From the NCBI RefSeq assembly GCF_035784015.1, contig NZ_JALKOW010000001.1: a DNA stretch of 64,000 bases; one strand, 5' to 3'. Below the pieces are notes generated by a model. It ran no database searches and was not told the DNA's origin. It worked only from the letters and a program-made list of their open reading frames with translations. The position numbers were made by a program, and so were the translations under genes. Numbering within the stretch: position 1 is the first letter of the stretch; each line of letters begins with the position of its first letter. Shown here piece by piece: positions 44,164-53,617 of this stretch. The stretch is from Comamonas sp009360615 (GTDB taxonomy: Bacteria > Pseudomonadota > Gammaproteobacteria > Burkholderiales > Burkholderiaceae_C).

Positions 44164-44901
44164 TTGACATCCAAGAAAAACGGCGCGGTTCCGCGCCATA
44201 TCGCCGTCATCATGGACGGCAACGGGCGGTGGGCCAAGCGCCGCCTGCTTCCGCGTCTTGCCGGTCACAAGCAGGGCGTGGAGTCCCTGCGCCGATGTGC
44301 TCGTGCCTGCGTCGAGCGTGGCGTTCAGGTACTCACGGTATTTGCGTTTTCCTCCGAGAACTGGAACAGGCCCCAGGAAGAGGTGTCCGGCCTCATGAGC
44401 CTTCTGGCCAATGCCCTGGCCAAGGAGGTTGCGCAACTCAGCCGCGATGGCGTGCGCCTGTACTTTGTCGGCGACCGTCAAGGTCTGAGCGACAAGGTCC
44501 GCGAGGGCCTGGCCGAGGCCGAGCGCATCACGGCGCACAATACGCGCCTGGTCCTCAATGTCTGCTTCAATTACGGTGGCCGCTGGGATATTGCGCAAGC
44601 GGCGCAGAAACTGGTGGCCCAGGGTCTGGAGCTGACCCCGGAAAATCTCGACAAGGCCATGGCCCTGGCGCATGTACCGGATCCTGATCTGATGATCCGC
44701 ACCGGCGGTGAAACCCGCATCAGCAATTTTCTGCTGTGGCAGGCGGCCTACACCGAGCTGTTCTTCAGCAAGGCCCTGTGGCCTGATTTCGACGAAGCTG
44801 CTCTCGATGAGGCCATTGCCGTGTTTGGCGGCCGGGAGCGCCGCTTTGGCCAGACTTCGGAGCAGGTTCAACCATCATCTGCCGTCACCTTGACGGCATA
44901 A
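44164..44901 (+). CDS. uppS: Undecaprenyl diphosphate synthase
   Basis: UppS (IspU) makes the C55 lipid carrier used for peptidoglycan, O-antigen and other envelope polymers. The 245-residue protein has HIAVIMDGNGRWAKRR, the substrate-binding FAFSSENWNRP, and the IRTGGETRISNFLLWQ region. The start codon is TTG at 44164; an ATG at 44212 would remove the substrate-binding start, so TTG is favoured. It follows frr by 23 bases and precedes cdsA by 14 bases. Confidence 0.97.
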   Translation: MTSKKNGAVPRHIAVIMDGNGRWAKRRLLPRLAGHKQGVESLRRCARACVERGVQVLTVFAFSSENWNRPQEEVSGLMSLLANALAKEVAQLSRDGVRLYFVGDRQGLSDKVREGLAEAERITAHNTRLVLNVCFNYGGRWDIAQAAQKLVAQGLELTPENLDKAMALAHVPDPDLMIRTGGETRISNFLLWQAAYTELFFSKALWPDFDEAALDEAIAVFGGRERRFGQTSEQVQPSSAVTLTA

Positions 44902-44915
44902 CCATAAGAGGTGCC

Positions 44916-45773
44916 ATGCTCAAGCAGCGCGTCATCACCGCCTTGATCCTGCTGGCCATTTTGCTGCCGGCATTGTTCTACACGGCCAGCACCGTGCCTT
45001 TTGCCGCACTGATGCTGTTGTTCATGGCGGCTGGTGCCTGGGAATGGGGGCGTCTGAATGGTTTCGGACAGGCAGGCTCGCTGGGTCTGGGTGCTGTCTG
45101 TACAGCGCTCTGCGCAGGCTCCTGGTGGGCCGGCTGGATTGATCAGTCCCTGTCCATGTTGTGGCTGATTGCGGGCGCTTTCTGGGTGCTGGGTGGTGTG
45201 CTGCTGCTGCGCGCCGGTGTGGCGGGCTGGCCGCATATTCCGGCGATGCTCCGGCTGGTCGGTGGCGTGCTGGCATTGTGGCTGGCCTGGCTGGCCGTCG
45301 TGCAGGCACGCAGTATCGGCATCAACTTTCTGCTTTCCATCCTGGTGCTGGTCTGGGTGGCGGATGTCTTTGCCTATTTCGCAGGCCGCACTTTCGGCCT
45401 GAAGTTCACCAGGAGCAAGCTGGCTCCTTCCATCAGTCCCGGCAAGAGCTGGGAAGGTGTCTGGGGGGGTATGCTGGGGGTGATTGTGCTGGCTCTGGTC
45501 TGGAGCTGGGCAGATCGCCGCTACGGTGCCAGTGTCCCCAGTTTCTATTCGGTGCTGCAGTCACGAGGACTCTGGTTCCTGTTGCTGGCTGCAGTGTTTA
45601 TGGCTGCGATGAGTGTGGTGGGCGACCTGGTCGAATCCCTCATCAAGCGCAGCGTCGGTGTCAAGGACAGCAGCGGCTTGCTGCCCGGCCATGGTGGTGT
45701 CCTGGATCGCATTGATGCCCTCCTGCCCACACTGCCGTTGGCGATGATGCTCTCATCCTTTGTGCATCCATGA
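44916..45773 (+). CDS. cdsA: Phosphatidate cytidylyltransferase
   Basis: CdsA makes CDP-diacylglycerol from phosphatidate and CTP for all phospholipid synthesis. The 285-residue protein has about eight transmembrane segments and the CTP-transferase motif SLIKRSVGVKDSSGLLPGHGGVLDRID near the C-terminus. Its last four bases overlap the dxr start (ATGA), so translation may be coupled. Length is normal. Confidence 0.96.
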   Translation: MLKQRVITALILLAILLPALFYTASTVPFAALMLLFMAAGAWEWGRLNGFGQAGSLGLGAVCTALCAGSWWAGWIDQSLSMLWLIAGAFWVLGGVLLLRAGVAGWPHIPAMLRLVGGVLALWLAWLAVVQARSIGINFLLSILVLVWVADVFAYFAGRTFGLKFTRSKLAPSISPGKSWEGVWGGMLGVIVLALVWSWADRRYGASVPSFYSVLQSRGLWFLLLAAVFMAAMSVVGDLVESLIKRSVGVKDSSGLLPGHGGVLDRIDALLPTLPLAMMLSSFVHP

Positions 45774-46948
45774 AGCAGAAAATCACGGTTCTGGGTTCTA
45801 CCGGTTCCATTGGAACCAATACCCTGGATGTGGCGGCACGCCACCCCGATCAATATGAAATCTTCGCGCTGAGTGCCGCCACGCAGGTGGATCTGATGCT
45901 CAGGCAGTGCGCGCAATTCAAGCCGCAGTTCGCCGTGATGGCCAGCGCGCCTCATGCGCAGCAGCTGGCGGAGAAGATCCGGCAGAACGGACTCAAGACG
46001 CAGGTCCTTCAGCAGCAGGATGCTCTTGAGGTGATAGCGTCTCATCCCGATGTCGATGCGGTCATGGGCGCGATTGTGGGTGCCGCCGGGCTGGCCCCCT
46101 GCCTGGCTGCAGCCAGAGCGGGCAAGCGCCTGCTGCTGGCCAACAAGGAAGCCCTGGTGGTGGGCGGTGCGCTGTTCATGGACACTGTCAAGCGGCACGG
46201 TGCCACCCTGCTGCCCATCGATAGCGAACACTCGGCCATCTTCCAGTGCCTGCCCGAAGACAGCGGTACCTGGGCCGAGCGCGTCGACTCCCTGCTGCTG
46301 ACGGCCTCGGGCGGTCCTTTCCGTCAACGTGACCCGGCGACATTGTCTGACATCACTCCCGAGCAGGCCTGCTCGCACCCCAACTTTTCCATGGGGCGCA
46401 AGATTTCGGTGGACTCGGCCACGATGATGAACAAGGCGCTGGAGGTGATCGAGGCGCGCTGGCTGTTCGATATGGCGCCCGAGAAGATCAAGGTAGTGAT
46501 CCATCCGCAACAGATCGTGCACTCGATGGTGCAGTTCCGGGATTCGTCAGTGCTCGCTCAGCTGGGTACGCCCGATATGCGGGTGCCGATTGCCTGCGGC
46601 CTGGCCTGGCCCCGGCGCATCGAGAGCGGTGCTCCGGTGCTGGATTTTGCCAAGCTGGCGGCGCTGACCTTCGAGGAGGCAGATGCACGTCGCTTTCCTG
46701 GTCTGCATCTGTCCTGGCAGGCGCTGCGCGCACCCGAGGGGACGACCACGGTGCTCAATGCAGCCAATGAAGTGGCGGTTGCTGCCTTCCTGGAGCGTCG
46801 TCTCTCGTTTGACCGTATTCATGCCGTCAACCTGCAGACGCTGGAATCGGTGCAGCCGGGCGCCGTGAACAGTCTTGAGGATCTGATGGCCCTCGATGCG
46901 CGCGCACGCGAGAGCGCGGCCGCCGTCGCCCGGCTGTGGGTGCGCTGA
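45770..46948 (+). CDS. dxr: 1-deoxy-D-xylulose 5-phosphate reductoisomerase
   Basis: Dxr makes methylerythritol phosphate, the first committed step of the MEP isoprenoid path, using NADPH and a divalent metal. The 392-residue protein has VLGSTGSIGTNTLDV (NADPH), ANKEALVVGG, DSEHSAIFQCL (metal binding) and SAMG-like MGRKISVDSATMMNKALEVIEA. It lies between cdsA (4-base overlap) and rseP. Its product feeds isopentenyl diphosphate to UppS two genes upstream. Confidence 0.98.
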   Translation: MKQKITVLGSTGSIGTNTLDVAARHPDQYEIFALSAATQVDLMLRQCAQFKPQFAVMASAPHAQQLAEKIRQNGLKTQVLQQQDALEVIASHPDVDAVMGAIVGAAGLAPCLAAARAGKRLLLANKEALVVGGALFMDTVKRHGATLLPIDSEHSAIFQCLPEDSGTWAERVDSLLLTASGGPFRQRDPATLSDITPEQACSHPNFSMGRKISVDSATMMNKALEVIEARWLFDMAPEKIKVVIHPQQIVHSMVQFRDSSVLAQLGTPDMRVPIACGLAWPRRIESGAPVLDFAKLAALTFEEADARRFPGLHLSWQALRAPEGTTTVLNAANEVAVAAFLERRLSFDRIHAVNLQTLESVQPGAVNSLEDLMALDARARESAAAVARLWVR

Positions 46949-47039
46949 CCCGGTGCCGATTCCCGGTGGGTGAGGGGCTGCAGTTGAACTTGCAGCCAGG
47001 CGCACACTCCAAGCATCGATTGGCAAAAAGGAGTTTCAG

Positions 47040-48410
47040 GTGTTGCTGACAGTTGGTGCTTTCATCGTGGCGCTCGGTGTTCTGATTGCGGTGCATGAGT
47101 GGGGCCACTATCGCGTTGCCGTGGCCTGCGGTGTCAAGGTGCTGCGTTACTCCGTGGGCTTCGGCAGGCCGCTGTTGCGCTGGGTCGGCAAGAAGTCAGG
47201 CACCGAGTATGTGATCGCGGCGTTGCCTCTTGGCGGTTATGTGCGCATGCTTGACGAGCGTGAGGCGGTGGTCAGGCCCGAGGAAAGGCACCTGGCCTTC
47301 AACAACCAGCCCCTGCGTTCTCGCGCAGCCATTGTTGCAGCAGGCCCGGCGGCCAATCTGGTGCTGGCCGTGGTGCTGCTGACCGTGGTCAACTGGGTGG
47401 GCACGAACGAGCCTGCAGCCCGGCTTGCCGCGCCTGCGGCCGGCAGTTTGCTGCAGCAAGCCGGCATTCAAAGTGGCGACTGGGTGCAGCGTGCCTCCGT
47501 GGGAGGCCAGGAGTGGCAGCCTGTGCGTGCTCTGGGTGATTTGCGATGGCTGGTGACGACGGCGGCCATTGAAGGCGAGTCCCTGCAGCTGGAAGTGGCT
47601 GATCAGGCACATGGCGCGGCGCGCATCGTGCCACTGGATCTCGCTTCTTTGCAGCAAAAGGAACCGGATGCGGCTTTCTTTGACAAGGTAGGGCTGCAGG
47701 GAGCCTGGAGCCGTCCGGTCATTGACGAGATTGTCGCTGGCGGCCCGGCGGACAAGGCGGGTCTGCAAAAAGGCGATGTGCTGCTCAGCATCGATGCTGT
47801 GGCAGTCCAGGATGGAGCGCAGGCGCGAGCCGTGATTCGTGCCGCGGGGCAGAGCGGGCTGGCGCCGCCCCAGGCCTGGGTGGTGGAGCGCGCGGGCCGG
47901 CACCTGAATCTGCAGGTGCAGCCGGAAATGGTGCCCGGCAAGGACGGGCAGGCGCCAGCGGCGCGGGTGAATGCCTTCATCGGCAGCCAGCCGGAGATGG
48001 TGCTGGTGCGCAGAGGCTTCCTGGATGGGCTGGGTGCCGGTGTTCAGAAGACCTGGGAGCTGTCTTCGATGACGCTGCGCATGATGGGGCGCATGCTGAT
48101 CGGTCAGGCCTCGCTCAAGAATATCAGCGGCCCCTTGACGATTGCCGATTACGCGGGCAAGTCTGCCAGCATGGGGCTGGTGCAATATCTGTCTTTTCTT
48201 GCGCTCATCAGCATCAGTCTGGGCGTTCTCAACCTGCTACCATTGCCCGTTCTGGATGGTGGGCACCTGATGTATTATCTTTGGGAAGGTCTGACGGGGC
48301 GCAGTGTCTCTGAAGTCTGGGCTGAAAGACTGCAGCGTGCAGGCATCGCGGTCATACTGCTGATGATGTCAGTCGCCTTTTTCAACGATATCAACCGGCT
48401 CTGGGGCTAA
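47040..48410 (+). CDS. rseP: Site-2 protease RseP
   Basis: RseP is an inner-membrane zinc protease that cuts the anti-sigma factor RseA within the membrane and clears leftover signal peptides. The 456-residue protein has the zinc motif HEWGH (HExxH) near residue 19, two PDZ-like domains (about 115-310), and the third zinc ligand in NLLPLPVLDGGHL. There are four transmembrane segments. The start is GTG at 47040, preceded by AAAGGAG. Its place before bamA is the classic order. Confidence 0.97.
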   Translation: MLLTVGAFIVALGVLIAVHEWGHYRVAVACGVKVLRYSVGFGRPLLRWVGKKSGTEYVIAALPLGGYVRMLDEREAVVRPEERHLAFNNQPLRSRAAIVAAGPAANLVLAVVLLTVVNWVGTNEPAARLAAPAAGSLLQQAGIQSGDWVQRASVGGQEWQPVRALGDLRWLVTTAAIEGESLQLEVADQAHGAARIVPLDLASLQQKEPDAAFFDKVGLQGAWSRPVIDEIVAGGPADKAGLQKGDVLLSIDAVAVQDGAQARAVIRAAGQSGLAPPQAWVVERAGRHLNLQVQPEMVPGKDGQAPAARVNAFIGSQPEMVLVRRGFLDGLGAGVQKTWELSSMTLRMMGRMLIGQASLKNISGPLTIADYAGKSASMGLVQYLSFLALISISLGVLNLLPLPVLDGGHLMYYLWEGLTGRSVSEVWAERLQRAGIAVILLMMSVAFFNDINRLWG

Positions 48411-48453
48411 TTTTTATCGCTACGGTAGGCCGCATTCGCGGCGATTTCCACTC

Positions 48454-50769
48454 ATGAAAAAACATTTCAATCGCTTGGGCATGCGCTCTGCTACTGCCCT
48501 GGCTGCTATGGTTTTAGCCGCGCAGGCGGCATGGGCGCTGGAGCCCTTCAAGGTTCAAGATATCCGCGTCGAGGGTTTGCAGCGAGTGGAGCCCGGTACG
48601 GTTTTCGCCTCCATGCCTTTGCGCGTGGGTGACGACTACAACGACGAAAAGGGCGCAGCGGCCATCCGTTCACTGTTTGCACTGGGTCTGTTCAAGGATG
48701 TACGCCTGGAAGCCAATGGCAATGTGCTGGTGGTGGTCGTGGAGGAGCGTCCCACCATTGCCGAGGTGAACTTTGCCGGCACCAAGGAATTCGACAAGGA
48801 CACCTTGCTCAAGGCCATGCGCGACGTGGGTCTGGCGGATGGCCGGCCTTTCGACAAGGCCTTGGCGGATCGTGCCGAGCAGGAGCTCAAGCGCCAGTAC
48901 ATCAACCGCAGCCTCTACGGTGCGGAGGTGGTGACCACGGTGACGCCGATCGAGCGCAACCGCGTGAACCTGACCTTCACCGTCTCGGAAGGCGAGCCCG
49001 CGAAGATCAATGAAATCCACATTGTGGGCAACAAGGCCTTCAAGGAGTCCACGCTCAAGGATCTGTTCGACCAGGACACGGGCAACTGGATGAGCTGGTA
49101 CACCAAGTCCGACCGCTATGCGCGCAACAAGCTGAATGCGGACCTGGAGTCCCTGCGCTCCTACTATCTGCAACGCGGCTATCTGGAGTTCCGCGTGGAG
49201 TCGACCCAGGTCGCCATATCTCCTGACAAGCAGAGCATCGGCCTGACCGTGAACATTCACGAAGGCAATCAGTACGTGGTCTCTGGCGTGAAGCTCGAAG
49301 GCAACTACCTCGATCGCGATGACGAGTTCAAGTCGCTGGTCAAGATCAAGCCCGGCGAGCCCTATAACGCCGACCAGGTCTCCGAGACGATCAAGGCTTT
49401 TACCGACTATTACAGCAATTTCGGTTTTGCCTTCGCCAAGGTGGAGGCCGTGCCCGAAATCGACCGCACGAACAACCGTGTGGCCCTGGTGCTGCAGGCC
49501 CAGCCCTCGCGCCGAGCCTACATCCGGCGCATCAGCGTCAGCGGCAACAACAAGACCCGCGACGAAGTGATTCGTCGCGAATTCCGCCAGTTCGAAGCGT
49601 CCTGGTATGACGGCCAGAAGATCAAGCTGTCGCGCGACCGTGTGGACCGTCTCGGCTTCTTTACCCAGGTTGAAATCGAAACCCAGGAAGTGCCTGGCTC
49701 TCCCGACCAGGTCGATCTGATGATCAACGTGGTGGAAAAGCCCACGGGATCGATCCAGCTGGGTGCCGGTTTCTCCAGCGCCGAAAAGGTTTCGCTGTCC
49801 TTTGGCATCAAGCAGGAAAACGTTTTTGGTTCCGGCAACTATCTGGGCCTGGACATCAACACCAGCAAGTACAACCGCACCATGGTGGTGTCGACCACGA
49901 ATCCCTATTTCACGGATACGGGTATTTCGCGCACCTACGACCTGTACTACCGCACCATCCGTCCCTACTATGACGATGGCGCCTACAAGATCATCACCAA
50001 GGGTGCCAGCGTGCGTTTCGGCGTGCCCTTCAGCGAAGTGGACACGGTCTTCTTCGGCGCGGGTGTCGAGGGCAATGAAATCAAGCCGGGCACCTATATG
50101 CCCGAGGTCTACAACGAATATTGCGGCGGCGCTGTCGGTGCAAATATCGGCTGCTCCAAGACCGGTATTCCCCTGACGCTGGGTTGGTCTCGCGATAATC
50201 GCGACAGCGCGCTGGCTCCGAATGCCGGCCGCTATCAGCGCGTGAATCTGGAAGCCTCGTTCATGAGCGATATGCGCTATGCGAAGGCCAATTACCAGAT
50301 TCAGCAATATATCCCGCTCAACAAGAAGTACACGATCGCCCTGAACGGCGAGCTGGGCTGGGGCAAGGGCCTGGGCGGCAACCCCTATCCCATCTTCAAG
50401 AACTTCTATTCGGGCGGTCTGGGTTCGGTACGCGGTTTCGAGCAGGGCTCCCTGGGCAAGCACGATTCCGTGAACACCAACCTGGCCCTCGGCGGTACAC
50501 GCAAGCTGACCTTGAATGGCGAGTTCATGGTTCCATTCCCCGGAGCCGGCAACGACAGAACCCTGCGTCTGTTCGGCTTCGTGGACGTGGGTAATGTGTG
50601 GGCGGAAGGTGAAAGCATGGATCTGGGGACCTTGCGTGCTTCCACCGGTATCGGTATCAGCTGGATTTCGCCGCTGGGTCCGTTGCGTTTGGCGTATGCT
50701 CAGCCTATCCGTAAGGAAACCGGCGATAGAATCCAGAAACTGCAATTCCAAATCGGAACATCTTTCTAA
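48454..50769 (+). CDS. bamA: Outer membrane assembly factor BamA
   Basis: BamA is the core of the machine that inserts beta-barrel proteins in the outer membrane. The 771-residue protein has a signal peptide (cleavage near AWALEPF), five POTRA domains (about 29-430) and a 16-stranded barrel ending in Phe (QIGTSF). The VRGF motif (SVRGFEQGSLG) that closes the barrel is present. The stop codon overlaps the skp start by one base, so the genes are coupled. Length is normal. Confidence 0.98.
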   Translation: MKKHFNRLGMRSATALAAMVLAAQAAWALEPFKVQDIRVEGLQRVEPGTVFASMPLRVGDDYNDEKGAAAIRSLFALGLFKDVRLEANGNVLVVVVEERPTIAEVNFAGTKEFDKDTLLKAMRDVGLADGRPFDKALADRAEQELKRQYINRSLYGAEVVTTVTPIERNRVNLTFTVSEGEPAKINEIHIVGNKAFKESTLKDLFDQDTGNWMSWYTKSDRYARNKLNADLESLRSYYLQRGYLEFRVESTQVAISPDKQSIGLTVNIHEGNQYVVSGVKLEGNYLDRDDEFKSLVKIKPGEPYNADQVSETIKAFTDYYSNFGFAFAKVEAVPEIDRTNNRVALVLQAQPSRRAYIRRISVSGNNKTRDEVIRREFRQFEASWYDGQKIKLSRDRVDRLGFFTQVEIETQEVPGSPDQVDLMINVVEKPTGSIQLGAGFSSAEKVSLSFGIKQENVFGSGNYLGLDINTSKYNRTMVVSTTNPYFTDTGISRTYDLYYRTIRPYYDDGAYKIITKGASVRFGVPFSEVDTVFFGAGVEGNEIKPGTYMPEVYNEYCGGAVGANIGCSKTGIPLTLGWSRDNRDSALAPNAGRYQRVNLEASFMSDMRYAKANYQIQQYIPLNKKYTIALNGELGWGKGLGGNPYPIFKNFYSGGLGSVRGFEQGSLGKHDSVNTNLALGGTRKLTLNGEFMVPFPGAGNDRTLRLFGFVDVGNVWAEGESMDLGTLRASTGIGISWISPLGPLRLAYAQPIRKETGDRIQKLQFQIGTSF

Positions 50770-51275
50770 TGAAATCTCTCTCTAGCCATCTTTCTCTGGC
50801 TGTGCTGCTTGGCGCCATGGCCGTCTCTGCGCATGCACAGGAATTCAAGGCAGGTTTTGTGAACACGGATCGCATCTTCCGTGAGGCATCCGCTGCCAAG
50901 GCTGCCCAAGCCAAGCTTGAGCAGGAGTTTTCTAAGCGTGAAAAGGATTTGGTCGATCAGGGCAATTCCTTGAAGAATGCTTCGGACAAGTTCGAGCGCG
51001 AGGCTACGACCATGTCCGAGAGCCAGCGCGCATCGCGCCAGCGTCAGCTGGTGGATCAGGACCGTGAATTCCAGCGCAAGCGCCGTGAGTTCCAGGAAGA
51101 CCTGAACGCCCGCAAGAACGAAGAGCTGGCCACGGTGCTCGATCGTGCCAACAAGGTTGTCAAGCAAGTGGCCGAGGCTGAAAAGTACGACGTCATCCTG
51201 CAGGAGGCCGTGTACATCAACCCCAAGTTCGATATCACCGACAAGGTCATCAAGGCCCTGAACGGCGCAAAGTAA
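50769..51275 (+). CDS. skp: Periplasmic chaperone Skp/OmpH
   Basis: Skp is a periplasmic chaperone that carries unfolded outer-membrane proteins to BamA. The 168-residue protein has a signal peptide ending AHAQ near residue 24, the FVNTDRIF N-terminal strand, and a long coiled coil (about 45-130) with many charged residues. It is directly after bamA, as usual, with 16 bases before lpxD. Confidence 0.96.
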   Translation: MKSLSSHLSLAVLLGAMAVSAHAQEFKAGFVNTDRIFREASAAKAAQAKLEQEFSKREKDLVDQGNSLKNASDKFEREATTMSESQRASRQRQLVDQDREFQRKRREFQEDLNARKNEELATVLDRANKVVKQVAEAEKYDVILQEAVYINPKFDITDKVIKALNGAK

Positions 51276-51291
51276 TCCCAGGGATACTTTT

Positions 51292-52293
51292 GTGAGCGTT
51301 CTATTGGGACAGATTCTCGATGCGCTCGGTGGAGAACTTGTCGGAGGCGAGCGCGAGATGCCCATCTCGCGCATCGCTCCGCTGGACTCTGCGGGTCACG
51401 GCGATCTGAGCTTTTTAAGCAATCCCCGCTATCGCCAGCAACTGGCCGCCTCACAGGCGGCCTGTGTCATTGTGGCGCCGGCGCTGCGCGATGAAGCGGC
51501 GCAGCGCGGCGCCTGCATAGTCACGGCCGATCCCTATGCCTATTTCGCGCGTGCCACCCAGTGGTGGAAAGCGCATCAGCAAGGCGGCAGGCCGAGCGGC
51601 ATTCATGCCAGCGCCGTGGTGGATGCCACGGCCCAGGTGCATGCCAGCGCCTATGTGGGTCCGCAGTGCGTGGTGGAGGCGGGCGCCGTCATCGGTGCCG
51701 ATACGGTGCTGAAGTCGCGGGTCACCGTCAGCCAGGGCTGTGTGGTGGGCGAGCGCTGCATCGTGCATTCGGGTGTGGTCATCGGTGCCGACGGGTTCGG
51801 CTTCGCGCCATCGGACGGCCGATGGGAGAAGATCGAGCAACTGGGGGCCGTCCGCATCGGCAACGATGTGGAAATCGGTGCCAACACCTGCGTCGATCGT
51901 GGGGCTCTCGATGACACCATCATCGAAGATGGCGTCAAGATCGATAATCTTGTGCAGATTGCCCACAATGTGCATATCGGTGCGCATACGGTGATTGCCG
52001 GCAATACCGGTATTGCCGGCAGTGCGCGCATCGGAAAGCACTGCCAGATCGGTGGCGCAGCCAATATCCTGGGGCATCTGACGATTGCGGACGGTACGGT
52101 CATTTCGCCGACCTCGATGGTCACTCGCTCCTTGCCCAAGGCAGGTTTTTACACAGGCATCTTTCCGTTGCAAGAAAACGAGCAATGGGAAAAGAACGCT
52201 GCAACCTTCAGGCAGTTGTACACGCTCCGGGAGCGGGTCAAGAAGCTTGAACAAGCGCTGGCTGAGGGCCGGCAAAGCAACAACGGAAATTGA
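51292..52293 (+). CDS. lpxD: UDP-3-O-acylglucosamine N-acyltransferase
   Basis: LpxD adds the second acyl chain to UDP-3-O-acyl-glucosamine in lipid A synthesis. The 333-residue protein has an N-terminal uridine-binding domain, the LRxHxxI-type left-handed beta-helix repeats (GADGFGFAPSDGRWEKIEQLGAV, VEIGANTCVDRGALDDTII) and the catalytic His in IAHNVHIGAHT. The start codon is GTG at 51292. Its stop overlaps the fabZ start by one base. Confidence 0.97.
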   Translation: MSVLLGQILDALGGELVGGEREMPISRIAPLDSAGHGDLSFLSNPRYRQQLAASQAACVIVAPALRDEAAQRGACIVTADPYAYFARATQWWKAHQQGGRPSGIHASAVVDATAQVHASAYVGPQCVVEAGAVIGADTVLKSRVTVSQGCVVGERCIVHSGVVIGADGFGFAPSDGRWEKIEQLGAVRIGNDVEIGANTCVDRGALDDTIIEDGVKIDNLVQIAHNVHIGAHTVIAGNTGIAGSARIGKHCQIGGAANILGHLTIADGTVISPTSMVTRSLPKAGFYTGIFPLQENEQWEKNAATFRQLYTLRERVKKLEQALAEGRQSNNGN

Positions 52294-52733
52294 TGATGGA
52301 TATTCAAGAAATTCTCAAGCAACTGCCTCACCGCTATCCCTTTCTTCTGGTGGACCGGGTGCTGGAGCTTGAGCGCAACACACGCATCAAGGCGATCAAG
52401 AACGTGACTTTCAACGAGCCGTTCTTCACGGGGCACTTTCCTGGTCGTCCCGTCATGCCCGGCGTGCTGATTCTTGAAGCGCTGGCCCAGGCTGCAGGCC
52501 TGCTGGCTTTCGATGCCATGGGTCAGGTTCCCGATGAGAACAATATCTACTACTTCGTGGGTATCGATTCGGCGCGCTTCAAGCGCCCCGTGGTGCCGGG
52601 GGACCAGCTCGCCCTGGAGATCACCATCGACCGCGTGCGCGGCGGCATCTGGAAGTTCAACGCCGTCGCCAGCGTGGATGGCGAAGTCGCTGCCGAAGCC
52701 CAGCTGATGTGCACCATGCGTCACGTGGGATAA
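52293..52733 (+). CDS. fabZ: 3-hydroxyacyl-ACP dehydratase FabZ
   Basis: FabZ dehydrates 3-hydroxyacyl-ACP in fatty acid synthesis; it competes with LpxA for hydroxymyristoyl-ACP. The 146-residue protein has LPHRYPFLLVDRV, NEPFFTGHFPGRPVMPGVLILEALAQAAG (catalytic His and Glu) and FKRPVVPGDQL. The ATG at 52293 overlaps the lpxD stop (TGATG), and the next ATG at 52296 is an equal alternative. It is followed six bases later by lpxA. Confidence 0.97.
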   Translation: MMDIQEILKQLPHRYPFLLVDRVLELERNTRIKAIKNVTFNEPFFTGHFPGRPVMPGVLILEALAQAAGLLAFDAMGQVPDENNIYYFVGIDSARFKRPVVPGDQLALEITIDRVRGGIWKFNAVASVDGEVAAEAQLMCTMRHVG

Positions 52734-52739
52734 GCATTG

Positions 52740-53537
52740 ATGGCGGCTGTGAGCTTGATTCATCCCACCGCCCTGGTGGACCCTGCGGCCCAGCTGGACA
52801 CCACGGTGTCGGTGGGGCCGTACGCCGTGATCGGTCCCAGGGTGCGCATTGGAGCCCGAAGCAAGGTGGGCGCGCATTGCGTGATCGAGGGCGACACCAC
52901 GATTGGTGAAGACAACCACATCTTCCAGTTCGCATCGCTGGGAGCCCAGCCCCAGGACAAGAAGTATGCGGGCGAGCCCACGCGTCTGGTGATCGGCGAC
53001 CGCAACACGGTGCGCGAGTTTTGTACCTTCAACACGGGGACCACGCAGGACCGCGGCGAGACCACCATAGGCCATGACAACTGGATCATGGCCTATGTGC
53101 ACATCGCGCATGACTGCGTCATCGGCAATCAGACCACGCTGGCCAACAACACCACGCTGGCAGGCCATGTGCATGTCGGCGACTGGGTGACCATCGGCGG
53201 GCTCACCGGCGTGCTGCAACGCATGCGCATCGGCGCGCACGCCATGGTGGGCTTTCAGGCCCATGTGAACAAGGATGTGCCGCCTTTCATGACGGTGGAT
53301 GGCAACCCGCTGGCTGCGCGGAGTGTGAATCTGATCGGTCTCAAGCGCCGCGGTTTCTCGGATGCGCGCATTGCCGCGGTGCGCGAGATGCACAAGCTGC
53401 TGTACCGCCAGGGCCTGACGCTGGAGCAGGCCATCGCGGCCATGGATGCGATCAAGTCGGCAACGCCCGAAGCCGTGCAGGATGTGGACTTCATGCAGTC
53501 CTTTCTGGCATCGGCGACCAGTGGCATCACACGTTGA
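52740..53537 (+). CDS. lpxA: UDP-N-acetylglucosamine acyltransferase
   Basis: LpxA performs the first step of lipid A synthesis, moving hydroxyacyl from ACP to UDP-GlcNAc. The 265-residue protein is a left-handed beta-helix with hexapeptide repeats (VGPYAVIGPRVRIGA...), the catalytic His in YVHIAHDCVIGN (about 121-132), GLTGVLQRMRIG and DGNPLAARSVN. The ATG at 52740 is preferred to a TTG one codon upstream. It ends 50 bases before lpxB, a gap that holds part of a dispersed repeat. Confidence 0.97.
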   Translation: MAAVSLIHPTALVDPAAQLDTTVSVGPYAVIGPRVRIGARSKVGAHCVIEGDTTIGEDNHIFQFASLGAQPQDKKYAGEPTRLVIGDRNTVREFCTFNTGTTQDRGETTIGHDNWIMAYVHIAHDCVIGNQTTLANNTTLAGHVHVGDWVTIGGLTGVLQRMRIGAHAMVGFQAHVNKDVPPFMTVDGNPLAARSVNLIGLKRRGFSDARIAAVREMHKLLYRQGLTLEQAIAAMDAIKSATPEAVQDVDFMQSFLASATSGITR

Positions 53538-53617
53538 TAGCAGCTTGCGCTGTCTCCATCTGGATTTGAGTCGTGAATAGCTCTGAAATGCCTAACAAGC
53601 AAGCGCAAGCTGCTGCA
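53534..53617. repeat. Dispersed inverted repeat flanking the lpxB start
   Basis: A perfect 12-bp inverted repeat (53540-53551 GCAGCTTGCGCT and 53602-53613 AGCGCAAGCTGC) brackets the start of lpxB. The left arm shares the core of the repeat at 7.69-7.79 kb (AGCAGCT with CGCTTG). The right arm codes for the LpxB residues QAQAAA. It looks like a short dispersed element whose right half has become coding. Confidence 0.65.
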
